Below are positions 1 through 10,550 of a stretch of DNA of 64,000 nucleotides, one piece after another. Position 1 is the stretch's first letter; every line of letters starts with the position of its first letter. Position numbers and translations under genes: made by a program. The DNA comes from Gambelia wislizenii. Lineage: Eukaryota; Chordata; Lepidosauria; Squamata; Crotaphytidae. The notes below the pieces were generated by a model. It was not told where the DNA came from and ran no database searches. It saw nothing but the letters and a program-made list of their open reading frames with translations. Location of the stretch: assembly GCA_030847615.1 (NCBI GenBank), contig JAUMIR010000001.1, forward strand, positions 166,831,001 to 166,895,000. Reading direction: 5' to 3'.

Positions 1-128
1 GAAAACAGCGTAGTATGACATTGCCTGAATGGAGTGCATTCAGTCCAGTTTAAGGTTGGAAGACTAGATTCAGAGCCGAGATAGGAAAAGTTGCTTCCTC
101 TTCCTCTTCCTCTTTTTTTTTGGACTAC

Positions 129-706
129 AGAGATTATCAGATGCGGCTAATGTGGCTCCAGCATAACGCCAACATAAGGCAAAAGGATGCCAATGTCGTC
201 CTTTTGTGTTCCACTGGCGTTATGCTGGTGGGGGTTTTTTATTGATGGCTGAAGCCATCAATAGACCCCCCCCCAGTTCTGTTTTGGTGCTGGCATTGCT
301 GGCGTGTGAAACCTCGGGCCATTTAAATCTCATCACTGCAGTGAGAATGGCCGGTCCAGAACGAACACTTCCAGATGAGATCAGGACATCCAGGTACGTT
401 TCACTCTTTTTATGACTCTCTCCAGGTTACTTGGGAATTTTAAAGTATGTTTAGATGCTCATGTAAACTTTTATGCTTTATTTTTATTTATTTTTTAATT
501 TCCCACGGTTGCGTCTTCTTGCAAGAATGGGTGGGACTTCACTCCAGGAAGTGAACAGAGCCCTCTTAGAGCTCCGTTCATGCCTGGGCTGCCTCAAGGA
601 TGGGAGAGAAGGTAAGTGTGATGGGGAGGGGTATTGTGCCAGGAGAGGGGTGGGACTGGAGATAATGGGACAGGAATGCTTTTTGCATTCCTGTCTGATA
701 ATCTCC
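129..706 (+). mobile_element. MITE family A, copy 1 (non-autonomous DNA transposon)
   Basis: The ends form an imperfect inverted repeat: AGAGATTATCAGATG on the left, and the right end reads GGAGATTATCAGACAG on the minus strand. The trinucleotide TAC flanks both ends (126-128 and 707-709) and looks like a 3-bp target-site duplication. Three related copies occur at 20544, 34946 and 42327 with the same internal landmarks: a short stem around a 'gccatcaat' block, a 'cacttccagatgag' block, and 'ctggggctgc' near the right end. There is no transposase frame, so the element must have been moved in trans. A 3-bp duplication fits PIF/Harbinger best, but that class call is an inference. Confidence 0.75.
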
Positions 707-1406
707 TACAGTACCTAGATTCAAAAGGGCTACTTTCTGTGCTCTGATTTGAACATAAAGGCCCACATCAACAGAAGAAAAAACAATTATCCTAAATTTA
801 CATGTAAATAGTGCTTGAACAATTGAGTTGTCTTCTCTAATCTATTTAGTGCATTTCTTTTCCTCCATCCAACTCCATGTATCATATTGTTTTGCTAATA
901 GCATTTGAATATTACCACAAGGAAAGGTCATGCCCTCCATTCTGTTGATTCCTTGATGCATGACATCCATTACATCTCCCAGGAAGTGAGCATGTTGGCT
1001 TTCAAATAGAATAGCCTGCTGTGCATGAAGGCACTTGGGCTTACTGGCTAAAAAAACACCCACCCACTTCATTAAAATACTCTTAACAGACACATGACTA
1101 TTTACTGAATCAATATGAGAGTTTAATCAGCCACATAAAGCTTTGCTCAGCAAATGACCATAAAGAGGCAAATAGGAAGTAGAAAAAGAGGGTATAAATT
1201 AGTGCTTAGAAAAATTGCTTTTTAAGACTGCAGCTTGCAGATTCCCTATGGCCATGCTAGTTAGGGGATTCTGAGACTTGTAGTCTAAAAAAAAAATACC
1301 CCCACCCAAATTTGGTGAAAACACACATTCCCCTATTTAAGATCATGGTGGTTGTCCTTCAACAACCTCAAATGTAACAGTGTTTGAAGGAGAAAGAAGT
1401 GATTAA
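707..1406. other. Unassigned AT-rich stretch
   Basis: I recognise no gene here. A short piece near 1255-1310 (ggattctgagacttgtagtc) resembles the inner part of common reptilian hAT MITEs, but it is too short to place firmly. Confidence 0.4.
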
Positions 1407-1947
1407 GGACTTGTCTAGATGGGCGATTTACCCCAGGTCCCCCCCCCACCATGTTGGAGCCCTGCAGTCCAAATGTCACAGGGCTCTTGCCCCGATTTGC
1501 CTCCAGACAGTCCAGACAATGCCCAAGACAAAGCTGGGGGAGGCCAGGGTAAACCCTTTAAAAACTTTTTTTTAAAGAACTGGGAAAGCCCACACCATGT
1601 GCGAAAACCTGGATGGGTCCAGCACAGGAATGCAGGGTCTTTACCTGCATGCTAGGCTGCATTGCAGGATACCACCACTGCTGGAGTCACCCTGCAGCCA
1701 GGAAGGATGCCCCCAGTATGTGATCAAGACTTCCTGCATGTGACAAGCCTTGATCACATACTGAGGGCCTTCTTCCTGGCTTCAGAGAGTGCAAACTGTG
1801 ATGGTGTCAGAGGTGCCCGCCGATACAGACCAGTATGTGCACATGGATTTCTGCCAGTTTTGTCAAGGTAACGGGGGGAGGACCTAGGCCAGTTTCGGGG
1901 CCAGAATATCCAGAAAGTGGTGTATTCTGGCCAGGGTAGACAAGACC
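1407..1947 (+). mobile_element. MITE family D, copy 1
   Basis: The left terminus GGACTTGTCTAGATGGGC pairs with a right terminus that reads GGTCTTGTCTACCCTGG on the minus strand. The flanks are TAA (1404-1406) and CAA (1948-1950), a 3-bp duplication with one mismatch. A second copy at 32587-33086 shares the order 'gccctgcagtccaaatg', 'cacagggctcttgcccc', a paired 'tgatca...tgatca' type core and 'cttcctggcttcaga'. The inside contains no coding sequence. The 3-bp duplication and GG start group it with families A and B. Confidence 0.7.
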
Positions 1948-3265
1948 CAAGAGAAAAGAAGCTATGTAAGAGATGAGATGGTGAACCACAAAGAAGGAGG
2001 AGGAAAATGGTGACAGTGAAATGGAATCAAAGCAGTTCTTGAAGATTTATTTATTTTCTTTGCAGTTTTAGCAAGAAGAAATGCCTGTCTGCAGGCATTT
2101 CATCCATTCATTTTTAAAAAGTGACTGTATCTATGATAGCTTTTCCTTAACTGTAACTTCAGACCACATGATAACATTGATGTGCCAAGTGTCTTGATGG
2201 GTAAACTGAGTTTCTTTGCCTGTATACCCCAGGCATTGTGGTTATAACTGGCTGCTACATCACAGTTCAGTCTATAGTGGGAATGAGAGGAGTGAAAGGA
2301 CAGACCTACCACTTTATCCCAAGCCCAACCAAGTCATGCTGACAGGGGTGGAACAGGCATGGAGCCCTTTTGCCTGGCCTTGAAACCCAAAAGATTCTTG
2401 TATTTTAAATTCCTTCTCCCACTCAACTGGAAAGAATGGAGGGAAAATCCAGTATACCCATTCCAGGCTAGCATTCTCTCTGTTGCCAAATCCAGCTTGG
2501 TGGGCTTTAAATCTAGTAGAGCCTAAGCCATTTCTGCCCCCAGGCCACACAGATAAACCAGTTTCTGAGCTCTATACTTATAAATACCAGCAGGAACAGC
2601 ACTAGCTTTAGCCTTCTGTCTGGGGAGCTTTCTGTGTATGGAACTCTCTTACTCTCTCCTCCATCACCACATCTTAACTCTGTTCTCAGCCAGTGGATCT
2701 CTGGGTTTGGAAAATATGAGTTACAAATATCATTGTTAATTGTAACTAGCTACTTTTTAGAGTAATGATAGTGTGATAATGTTACTTTAATATGCAATGT
2801 ACCAAGCAAGTTGTTTTGCTGGTGCAACCAGTGAGAGTTTCTATTCATTTTCAAATGTTACTTTTAAAGCCATTTTTGACGGAAAGTTTTCAGGTTTTAT
2901 GACTTTTCCTTATTAGAAAAACCATCCTAAGGTTCTTGCCTCAAAAAAAGTAACAGAAAATAATAAGAAGTATAACAAGTAATGTAACAAGTTACCTTTC
3001 CCATCATTGTAATGAGCAGCAGCAACTGATTGCTATTTAAGGAACTGTAATGCATAACAGAACAAACTGATCTTGAAGAACAACTCTTCAAGCTCCTGTG
3101 AGCATTGTTCAGTCTATCAGAATGAAACCCTAAGGAGGCCAAGAAGATGAAGGGGGAGGTCAGTTATCTTAAGTGCTCACTTGACTCCAGTGGGTGTGTT
3201 TTTACTCACACCAGCTCTTTTGTTGTTGTAACACTATGGTGTTGTTGATGGTGGGACCAAACACA
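1948..3265. other. Unassigned stretch without recognisable genes
   Basis: Short open frames occur on both strands but none resembles a known protein. Around 2572-2640 a TATA-like 'tataaatacc' followed by a C/T-rich segment could be a decayed LTR fragment, but no ends are visible. Confidence 0.35.
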
Positions 3266-3485
3266 AAATGAGCATAGGATTCCCCCCAGATCATTTGTAT
3301 TGAATAAAACACAACTACAAACATTAAAAAAGAAAAAAATACAAATATGCAAAGATGCAATAATAAATAACTATTGCAACTAAACTACAACCACTTCTAC
3401 AAATTGCAAAAGAGAAACTAAAAACTAGACACAGTTAAAAGCTGACTTCACACTTTCTTACTAAAAGAGAAATGAGCATAGGATT
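3266..3485. repeat. 16-bp direct repeats bracketing a 188-bp insert
   Basis: The same 16 bases, AAATGAGCATAGGATT, occur at 3266-3281 and 3470-3485. The 188 bp between them is A-rich and not obviously repetitive. A perfect duplication of this length is typical of LINE-driven target-primed insertion, so the insert may be a small retrotransposed RNA copy. The 3' end has only a weak A-rich tail, so a local duplication is also possible. Confidence 0.55.
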
Positions 3486-3582
3486 TTGACTATGTTCCAC
3501 TCTTCCCTTTGGTGCTTCTTCTAGCTTTGAGCTCCACTGCATATCTGTGAAACATGATAAATGATCTTAGCCTGCACTCTCT

Positions 3583-3911
3583 CTCTCTTCAGACAGGGTT
3601 AAAAAAAAACCCGTGGAGGCTGGAAGGAGGACGATGCTGTCCCGCTTCCAGCGCTCTATTTCGGATGCCGCCGTCCTCCTCCCGTCCTTTGTTCATTCTG
3701 AATATGTCCTTTCATTTTGCCTCCGCCACTTTTTATTAATGGTAACTTCTGTCAATAAAAAGTGGTGGAGGGAAAATGAACAAAGGACTGAGGCAGAATG
3801 AATGAAGGATAGGAAGAGGACAGCATTGTCTAAAACCGAGCGCTGGAAGCAGAACAGCACCATCCTCCTCCTGACCTCCACGTTTTTGTTGTTTTTTTAC
3901 CCCATCTGAAA

Positions 3912-3920
<9 letters not shown>
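3583..3920. mobile_element. Foldback element: long-arm palindrome
   Basis: Two arms of about 160 bp, 3590-3740 and 3751-3915, are imperfect reverse complements around a roughly 10-16-bp centre. Matching landmarks include gtggaggctggaaggagg against cctcctcctgacctccac, the block gcttccagcgctc against gagcgctggaagc, and ccactttttatt against aataaaaagtgg at the centre. As a result, similar small frames appear on opposite strands, but these reflect the palindrome and not genes. This looks like a foldback or long-TIR MITE. Target-site duplications are obscured by the adjacent microsatellite. Confidence 0.7.
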
Positions 3921-3968
<48 letters not shown>

Positions 3969-3980
3969 GTACACACACAC
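3914..3980. repeat. Compound microsatellite (CT)n(CA)n
   Basis: About 18 CT units run straight into a CA tract with one interruption. It abuts the right arm of the foldback element. Confidence 0.95.
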
Positions 3981-5347
3981 AGTTTTTGTGAACTGGGAAG
4001 AAAAGAGCTATGTATGTTCCTGAATCTCATTGGAGAAAAGACAGGATACAATGTAACTAATAAATAAAATAATAAAAAATAAATTAATATAATTTGCCTG
4101 TGCCAATTCTGGGGATTTCTAGTAACCCTATCCTGCCTGGGGGGCAGAACTCAAAAATAGGAAGACTTGGTGGAGTCCATATCCTTTCAAAAAGATCTGT
4201 GTTTTCTCTAGGTGGTATCATATAGCACAGTAACAGCTCCAGTATTTAAACAGATACCCTCCTCCCATGTTAAATAATTACAGTAGGACAATTATTTCCA
4301 CTGAGAAAGGTTTAAATCCCAGCACTGGTTTAAATAAAATGGATAAAGGAGAAAAACAACAAAAACAACTGAGTTATATTTGTTTTTGTATTCCTCATGG
4401 CACATTTAAAATTGGCCTCTTTAAGGTAAGTAAGGGATTTGAATAAATCCATGTGGGTATGTGGACATTTGAAATCAGTCATTTTAAGATGAGGGAAGGA
4501 TTTGAATAAATCTGTGTGGCCATAATACTACTTGCATACTGTAATGCTGTATAAAACCACTCGAGGAGGTCTGTTCAATGATCACTTACATTTGCGTGGG
4601 CTAAATTGGCATCAGTGAGACGACATCAGTTTGAGTATCCATTGAATTCCCCCTCTAAGATGCCAGCAAGCTCTTCTGTTCCTGATTAATGTAAAGGATA
4701 CAGCAGTAATTCCTTATTTTGGTAGAACAAAGCCTGTCAGAAAAACTCCTTCCGTTCCCCCTCCCCCACTGAATGAAATCCATTTACTTCTCAATGGATT
4801 TCAAATCTTTTGTAAAATACTCCAAAGGGATATCTGTGCAGGGTGACTTGTACTCCACACAAAAGATTGATAGAAAGTTGGCTCATTTTAGCCTTCCTGG
4901 ATTCCTTTATTCTAATCCTTCTGTTTCTCAATGAGAAAAATCACAGGGAACATCAGTATTTAACTCTTAAAGCAGGAAGCAGAGAAAAGAAAGGCCACAA
5001 AGGAACATGTTCTAAAATGTCAAATCCAAAGAGAGAGAATGAAAGAGAGAGACCAAGCAAGAATGCTATTCACCTATGTGTGAAAAAGTATTATATATGA
5101 TCCAGCTGCTTTCAATTTTTTCCCCTTTTGTACAATTCAGGGTATACGACCTGATTTTTCAGTAAATGGGGCAGTAAAATGGGGTTCCTCAGCCATCTTG
5201 GTTTAGACTGCGGGTGAAGGCTCATGTGACAGAATGCTCCTCACAAGACCTGTTCCATGACACAGAAAACAAGAATGGCAAAGAGAAGGCTAAGCTGGAA
5301 CATTCCTCTCTGACACATAGTTTTCTATGTCCAGGAATTTAAAAAAT
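3981..5347. other. Unassigned AT-rich stretch
   Basis: No gene is recognised. A degenerate duplication of the phrase 'ggatttgaataaatc' (near 4434 and 4498) suggests an old tandem duplication of roughly 65 bp. Nothing else repeats. Confidence 0.35.
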
Positions 5348-5570
5348 ATATAATCATAAAATCTTGGAGTGGGAAAGGACTGCAAGGGTCATGTATTCCA
5401 TTCCTCTGCCTTGCAGGACTACACAATGACAATACTCCTGAAAGATGCCCATTAAACTTCTATTTAAAGACCTCTAAAAAAGGAGAGGCCACCATCCTCT
5501 GAGGCAGTCTGTTCCACTGTTGAACATTTCTTAGAGCAAAGAAGTTCTTCCTACTGTTTAGGAAGAACCT
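5348..5570 (-). mobile_element. CR1-like LINE 3' end, antisense, diverged
   Basis: Read on the minus strand this is the CR1-type tail: '...ttaggaagaacttctttgctct', then the 'gcctctccttttttagaggtctttaaatag' block, ending in the '...cactccaagattttatgatta' terminus. It is a 5'-truncated copy ending in the short ATGATT-type tail and is more diverged than the neighbour at 5803. A CT microsatellite follows at 5571-5587. Confidence 0.75.
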
Positions 5571-5802
5571 CTCTCTCTCTCTCTCTGGCAATTTTAATCC
5601 ATTTTTAATGGGGGAAGCATTCAATGGTGCAGATTCCAATCAATAGTCTAAAATTATACAGTCTGGATCACTTCACCTTCTTTTTGTGACAGTTAGGCTT
5701 ATGTTACACTAAAAATTACAGCTGGGCTGAAACAGGTTTTCTTCACTCTACATTCCTTTTAACAGGTGATGAAGGGGATACCTTGCCCTTTTTATAAGTA
5801 CA

Positions 5803-5980
5803 TATCATAGAATTGTAGAGTTGGAAGAGACCACAAGGGCCATCCAGTCCAACCCCCTGCCACGCAGGAAATCGCGATCAAAGCATCCCTGACAGATGGC
5901 CATCCGGCCTCTGTTTAAAGACCTCCAAGACCCCACCACGCTCTGAGGGAGTGTGTTCCACTGCTGAACAGCTCTTGCTG
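5803..5980 (-). mobile_element. CR1-like LINE 3' end, antisense
   Basis: On the minus strand the segment ends with 'ccaactctacaattctatgat', the characteristic CR1 3' terminus. It is preceded by 'ggttggactggatggccctt' and the 'cctccaagg...tttaaacagaggc' block. It is severely 5'-truncated, as usual for CR1. Confidence 0.85.
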
Positions 5981-6152
5981 TCAGCTCAGGATCCTGTTTC
6001 TCTCAGTAGCCAACCAGATGCTTATGGGAACCTGACAAGCAATACACGATGGAGAAATTAAGGCAATGCCATGCAGGAAGCATGGCCACCATGCTGAATT
6101 GGTTACATTTTCCCTCAGTATCATTGTAGTATTCTCTCAGGGGCACTTTGTG

Positions 6153-6955
6153 GAGATTTTATTCATTTATATGCCGCCTTTCTCCCAAAGGTTGGACCCA
6201 AAGTGGAGATAGTCAATGAAAAACAATTACAATAAAATTTAAAACAGTTAAAATCACAAATAAAACATTTTAAGATCATTTTAACAATGAACAAAGTAAA
6301 AAAGATAAACAAAACATCCAATAAAAAGCCCCGTGCCCCTGCTTATACATTAAAAGCCTACTTAAACAAAAAAAGTCTTTGTGTGCCAGTGAAAGGAAAG
6401 CAAGGAGGGGGCCAGCCTAGGTTCTTGTGGAAGGGAGTTCCAGAGGGAGCAGCCACTGAGAAGGCTCTCCCTCATGTCCTCACCAAGTGAGCAGGGCTGA
6501 GAGAAAGCCTTCTCCTGATGATCTTAAAGTTCTGGCAAATTCCTGACCCATTAGGTGATACAGTCTTTCAAATAGTCTGGACCTAAGCCATATAGGGCTT
6601 TTTAGGTCAGGACCAGCACTTTGAATTGTGTCTGGAAACAAACCAGTAGCCAGTGAAGCTGTTTTAACAAGGCAGTTATATGTTTCCTATAACTGGCCCC
6701 AGTCAGCATTCTGGCTGCAGCATTCTGGACCCGTGGAAGTTTCCAAACAGTTTTCCAAGACAGCCCAACATAGAATGTGTTACAGAAATCCAAATGGGAT
6801 GTAATCAAGGCATGTGTCACCATAGTCAGATCTGATCTCTCAAGGAATAGGCGCAGCTGGTGCACTAGTTTTGGTTGTGCAAATGCACTCCTGGGCAAAG
6901 CTGACACCTGGGCATCCAGGCTCAGAGCTCAGTCCAGAAAAACACCTAGGGCTCA
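6153..6955 (-). mobile_element. L2-type LINE fragment, antisense (ORF2 end and 3' UTR)
   Basis: The minus-strand frame at 6602-6907 encodes about 100 residues of an L2-like reverse-transcriptase C-terminal region. Recognisable pieces are VTHALITSHLDFCNTFY, then RVQNAAARMLTG, then HITALLKQLHWLLV and FKVLVLT. Downstream on the same strand (6153-6600) lies the untranslated part, ending in the 'gggcggcatataaat'-type 3' end at 6153-6175. The upstream 5' part is missing. The frame is a truncated relic with substitutions at usually conserved positions (HWLPV reads HWLLV). Confidence 0.85.
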
Positions 6956-7563
6956 GCTAGACAGGATAATTAATAGCGAAAAATAGTGCCTTGCCTCCCT
7001 ATCCCTGCAGTATTTCTTTGTGTCCACAACTGATTTGCAAGATTGCTGGCATGGAAAATTAGCTGAGTTTGTAGTTCACATGCCCCCGAGAAAAGATGGT
7101 GGCCGCAAGTGAATTGCCTGCTGAAAACCTCCCTCCATTACCCTCCTTCCCCCCCCCATCCTTAAATGACAGTGTGGAAGAGTGGTTTTCTGTTTAGAAA
7201 AACTTTTTTTGTTGTTTGCTCTGTCACTGGAATGATCATGCACACAATCATTCATCGGGGGGGGGCAATGGTGGCTCCAGCCACTTTGTCCCTTGCAAGC
7301 CTGCCCCCACTGAGGTCCGGCCAATCACGTTTGAGTTCTTCGATGTGCCCCTATTTGAATTGGTTGTTTGGACATGCAGTTATGTGCATTTTTGCATATA
7401 TATTTTTAAAAGATCATGAGAAACTGCTAATGCTCTTATCGTGAACTCTTTGGAGTTTTCAGCCCCCCTCCTTCCCAATATGGTGAATCCCAGCAGGAGC
7501 TCATCTGAACAAAAGGTATTCTGCCTGCATTCTTTGTGGATTTTTTTGGTTGTCTAAACAACC
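6951..7563 (+). mobile_element. Family C-like DNA transposon remnant
   Basis: The left end GGGCTCAGCTAGACAGG and right end GTTGTCTAAACAACCC form a weak inverted repeat with the 'CTAGACA/TTTAGACA' core found in families C and D. The internal phrase 'agatggtggccgcaagtgaattg' matches the C-family motif 'aagatggcagccatgagtgaatt' seen at 35700 and 58735. There is no coding potential. Confidence 0.5.
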
Positions 7564-8539
7564 CCAAATCCAGAAGTTTAAGATTTCAGGGGAGTGTAAC
7601 CCAATCCAGCACAGGCAGAATTCCTGTTCCCTGATCTGCCTTTCAACTGACCAGGGGCAAAATTTCAGGCCTCCCCAAAGCCTCCTTCCCAAACAGAAAC
7701 TGCTTTCTCCAAATAGCTGGCACAACCTAATAAAATAAAGTCACTCAGTAAATTTTCACATTTATGAACAATTCTTATAATCTTAGGAAACCGGGTCAAA
7801 ATGTTAGAAGTCTTTTTCATTTACAGGAAATTCAACATCATTCAAAAGCAGGGTTGTCTTAACAGCATTATAGGCCCCAGGACAAAGCAGTGGGAATAAA
7901 AATGTAAATTATCGATAAAATAAACATATACTTATTGTTACGTCCAACAAAATCAGTGTTTTGACCCTCTCCCCGGTGTACAGCTTCATTGGGAGCAAAG
8001 TCTCTTCCCATCCAGACTTCAGAATCCCTGATGTGTAAAACAGCAGAGATACAAATGAAAAAGAAGAGAGGAGAGAAGCACCTTCCAATATGGGAGAGTA
8101 GCAGGGAAGCAAAAGCAATGTCTCCCCAGTGAGCTGGCATCTCCACCTCTGGGAGAAGCAGACTGGGAAAGGGCAGGCTGCAGGGCTGGAAAGAGACACC
8201 CTCTTGGTGGGTCTGTTGGAGAGTGTGTATGTATGTGAGACAGAGGGAAGAGCTTGTGGCTGCACGGGCAGCTGCTCCAGGCAGAGCCAAGGAGGCAGGT
8301 CGAGTCTCCCTTTCTCAGCTGCTGCCTGCCTTTTCTGCCTCTTCTGGCAGAGTTTCCCCAGTGCCTTTCTTGCTTTGCTCCTTAGTCAGGACTCCCCCTC
8401 CAAGCACCCATCCCTCCTCCTTCTCTCTTTTCTCTTTATCTTCTCCTTTCCCCATCCTCATGAATGCAAACATGCCTACTCTCCACTACAAGTCGTATTT
8501 TTTCTCCTTCTACTGAGCACGAGAGAACAGGTACATGGC
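7564..8539. other. Unassigned, locally GC-rich stretch
   Basis: Overlapping open frames of 118-143 codons occur on both strands around 7868-8560. Their translations are low in complexity (Ser/Leu/Pro-rich) and match no family I know. They are probably by-products of base composition. Confidence 0.4.
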
Positions 8540-8918
8540 AAATTTAAAAATAAAAGATAAAATGAAAAAAAAAGTAAACCAAGCCCCAAAACACCCTAAA
8601 AAATTAACAAGTAACCCAGGGAGGGGGGGAAAGGGGTGCCACTTACCTCCTCATCCCAATCGCACCAGGAAGTGTCCAGCACAGACCTCCCCCCAGGGCT
8701 GGAATCACGCCAGCATAATGAGATAGCAATGGGGCATCTTTCAGACCACCCGTGATCCCGTTACAGAAACGGGATGGTTGGTCTATTAACAATGTTTCCC
8801 CATAAATAAGGTATCACAGGGGCAGAACGGGAGCAGAACGATGTCATCTGAAAGGTAAGCCCTTTCCCGGTTCTGTTCTGTTCCTGCAATGGACTTTATA
8901 GTCCATCTGATAATCTCC
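8540..8918 (-). mobile_element. MITE related to family B, partial or diverged copy
   Basis: The right end reads GGAGATTATCAGATGGAC on the minus strand, matching the family A/B terminus. Inside, 'ggtgccacttacct', 'caccaggaagtg', 'gacctcccc' and 'cctttcccgg...tctgttcctgc' follow the same order as in the family B copy at 33449-34063. The left half is diverged and its terminus is not identifiable. It mixes a family-A-like terminus with a family-B-like interior. Confidence 0.6.
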
Positions 8919-9226
8919 ATAGTGTATGAGTATCTTGTACCTTGTTTTTCAAGTAAAATTGCTTTTAGGGAAACCTCCAGGAAGCATCATTGTACTTGAA
9001 AATGAGGAATAAACTCCTTGTATGGTTGTTCTTAAGGTAAAATGATTTTCTCCTCCACTTTTACATTTCTGTTAGAAACTGACAAAGGAGGAGCCATACA
9101 CATCTCCTTATGGTTCCACAAGTAAGCGGTCATCACTGAGATGTCTTTCAATTGTGGGGTCTCCCCAGCAGGAGAGGATGTCATCTGAGTAGACAGGACT
9201 ATATAGCCAAAGTGGTCATCCACTGC

Positions 9227-9229
<3 letters not shown>

Positions 9230-9280
<51 letters not shown>
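9230..9280. repeat. (GA)n microsatellite
   Basis: An almost pure GA dinucleotide run of about 25 units. Confidence 0.97.
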
Positions 9281-9283
<3 letters not shown>

Positions 9284-9635
9284 GGGGCTTGACTAAATGG
9301 AGGTAAAAATCTGATTGAAAATTGGACTTCTTTGGCCCAGAGCTGTGCCAGAGCTGCCCAGCACAATATTCGGACACTGGTCTGGATTTAAGTGCCACAC
9401 CTACCTATCTCCCCACTGGATTTTTACCCCCTGCTGTAGGTTCACCACCACTGCCTAGTCAGGCACCTCCTCCCAAAGAGCTTCATGCATACCCTCTAAC
9501 AAGGCAGACCCCCATCATGTGGCTAATCATTCTGAGAGCCAGAGGAAGCAACTCCACCCAGTGCAGTCACACCCTCCGACCTCACAATGAACTGCCATAT
9601 GCCAAAGAGGCAAACCCCAGTGCAGGACAATAGGT
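9281..9635. other. Unassigned stretch, possibly left half of a transposon
   Basis: A C-rich stretch with no gene. It leads into the hairpin at 9636-9745 and may belong to the same element, but I cannot see termini. Confidence 0.3.
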
Positions 9636-9745
9636 ACCACCACTTCCCCCCTCCTCAATGCCACTGTTGCTGGCTCTGCCTTCTGAGTGCATAGTGAAGG
9701 CAGAGTCAGCAGCAGTGGCATGGAGAAGGGGGGTGCCTCCCCACC
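9636..9745. repeat. Inverted repeat (hairpin) with about 50-bp arms
   Basis: The left arm 'ccaccacttccccc...ctctgccttc' (9636-9691) is mirrored by the right arm 'gaaggcagag...ggggggtgcc' (9697-9741) around a short 'tgagtgcatagt' loop. The arms agree at most positions, so the DNA or a transcript could fold into a long hairpin. It is probably the core of an old DNA transposon. Confidence 0.65.
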
Positions 9746-10324
9746 CCCTGAATCCAGTTCAGATCCTACATCTATACTACAGTTTTTTCTGGAGTTTCCA
9801 GCAAACTCTGGAGAAAACTTTTAGCCTTCTAAAACCATGCTTTAGGTGGTAAATCCTGATTCTGGTGCATATAGGGCCATAAATCATGTGGCACTATCAC
9901 ACCAGATTCGGAGATAATGCCACATGTTGTGTGTCATTATCAGGCTAGATTTAGAAGGATTTGGATTTTATCATTAGTATAAAGAAGGCCTAGGATGGGG
10001 GGAGTGATTATTTTTCATTAATAACCCAGAGGTTCTGAAATGGATTGCTAGAGGACAGGTATCAGTGTTTGGGCCTTCTTCATGTTTGGGAAACTATTCC
10101 TGAGTCACTTTTTAAGACAAGCAGGTAAAGTTTCAACAGTATCATATTGTCTAGTGTAACTGAGTTATACTTCACTGCTCTGGATTTATTATATTTTGAT
10201 CCAATTACTTTTGGTGTCTTATTGTGTTTTTGTGTCTATGAGCCAACTCAAATTGTTCGAATGGTATAAAATATGACAAGCAAATATATCTGATGTTTAG
10301 AGTTACATCCTGAGTGCCACCAAG
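9746..10324. other. Unassigned AT-rich stretch
   Basis: No gene, RNA or clear repeat was recognised. Confidence 0.35.
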
Positions 10325-10550
10325 TCACTTCAATGTGTGTGTGCCTTCAAGTCACCTGTCAACTTATGGCAACCCCAGGAATTTCATAGGGTTTAAGCAA
10401 GGAATACTTAGAGGTGGTTTTGCCAGTTCCTTCCTCTGAAATATAGCATACAGCACCTGGGATTCATTGGTGTTCTCCCATCCAAGTGCTAACCAGGGCT
10501 GACCCTGCTTAGCAGCCAAGATCAGACAGGATCTGGTGCCTCTAGGGTAG
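10325..10550 (-). mobile_element. 5S rRNA-derived SINE, antisense
   Basis: On the minus strand the head reads '...gatcctgtctgatcttggctgc taagcaggg...tggttagcacttggatgggaga', which is clearly derived from the 5S rRNA internal promoter region (box A and box C). The tail contains 'cctctgaa...ggaactggcaaaaccacctct', then 'ccctatgaaattcctggggttgcc' and 'gacttgaaggcacac', the same tail as the tRNA-type SINEs in this window. A second copy in sense lies at 62225-62452. 5S-headed SINEs are known from squamates. The copy is decayed and is not a functional 5S gene. Confidence 0.8.

Noticed and set aside
4843..5100. 85-codon frame with a hydrophobic start and Lys/Glu-rich end
   Set aside because: It has no family match, exon boundaries or neighbours to support it.
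7868..8560. Overlapping frames of 118-143 codons on both strands
   Set aside because: The translations are low-complexity and match no family. Similar-length frames on opposite strands point to base composition.
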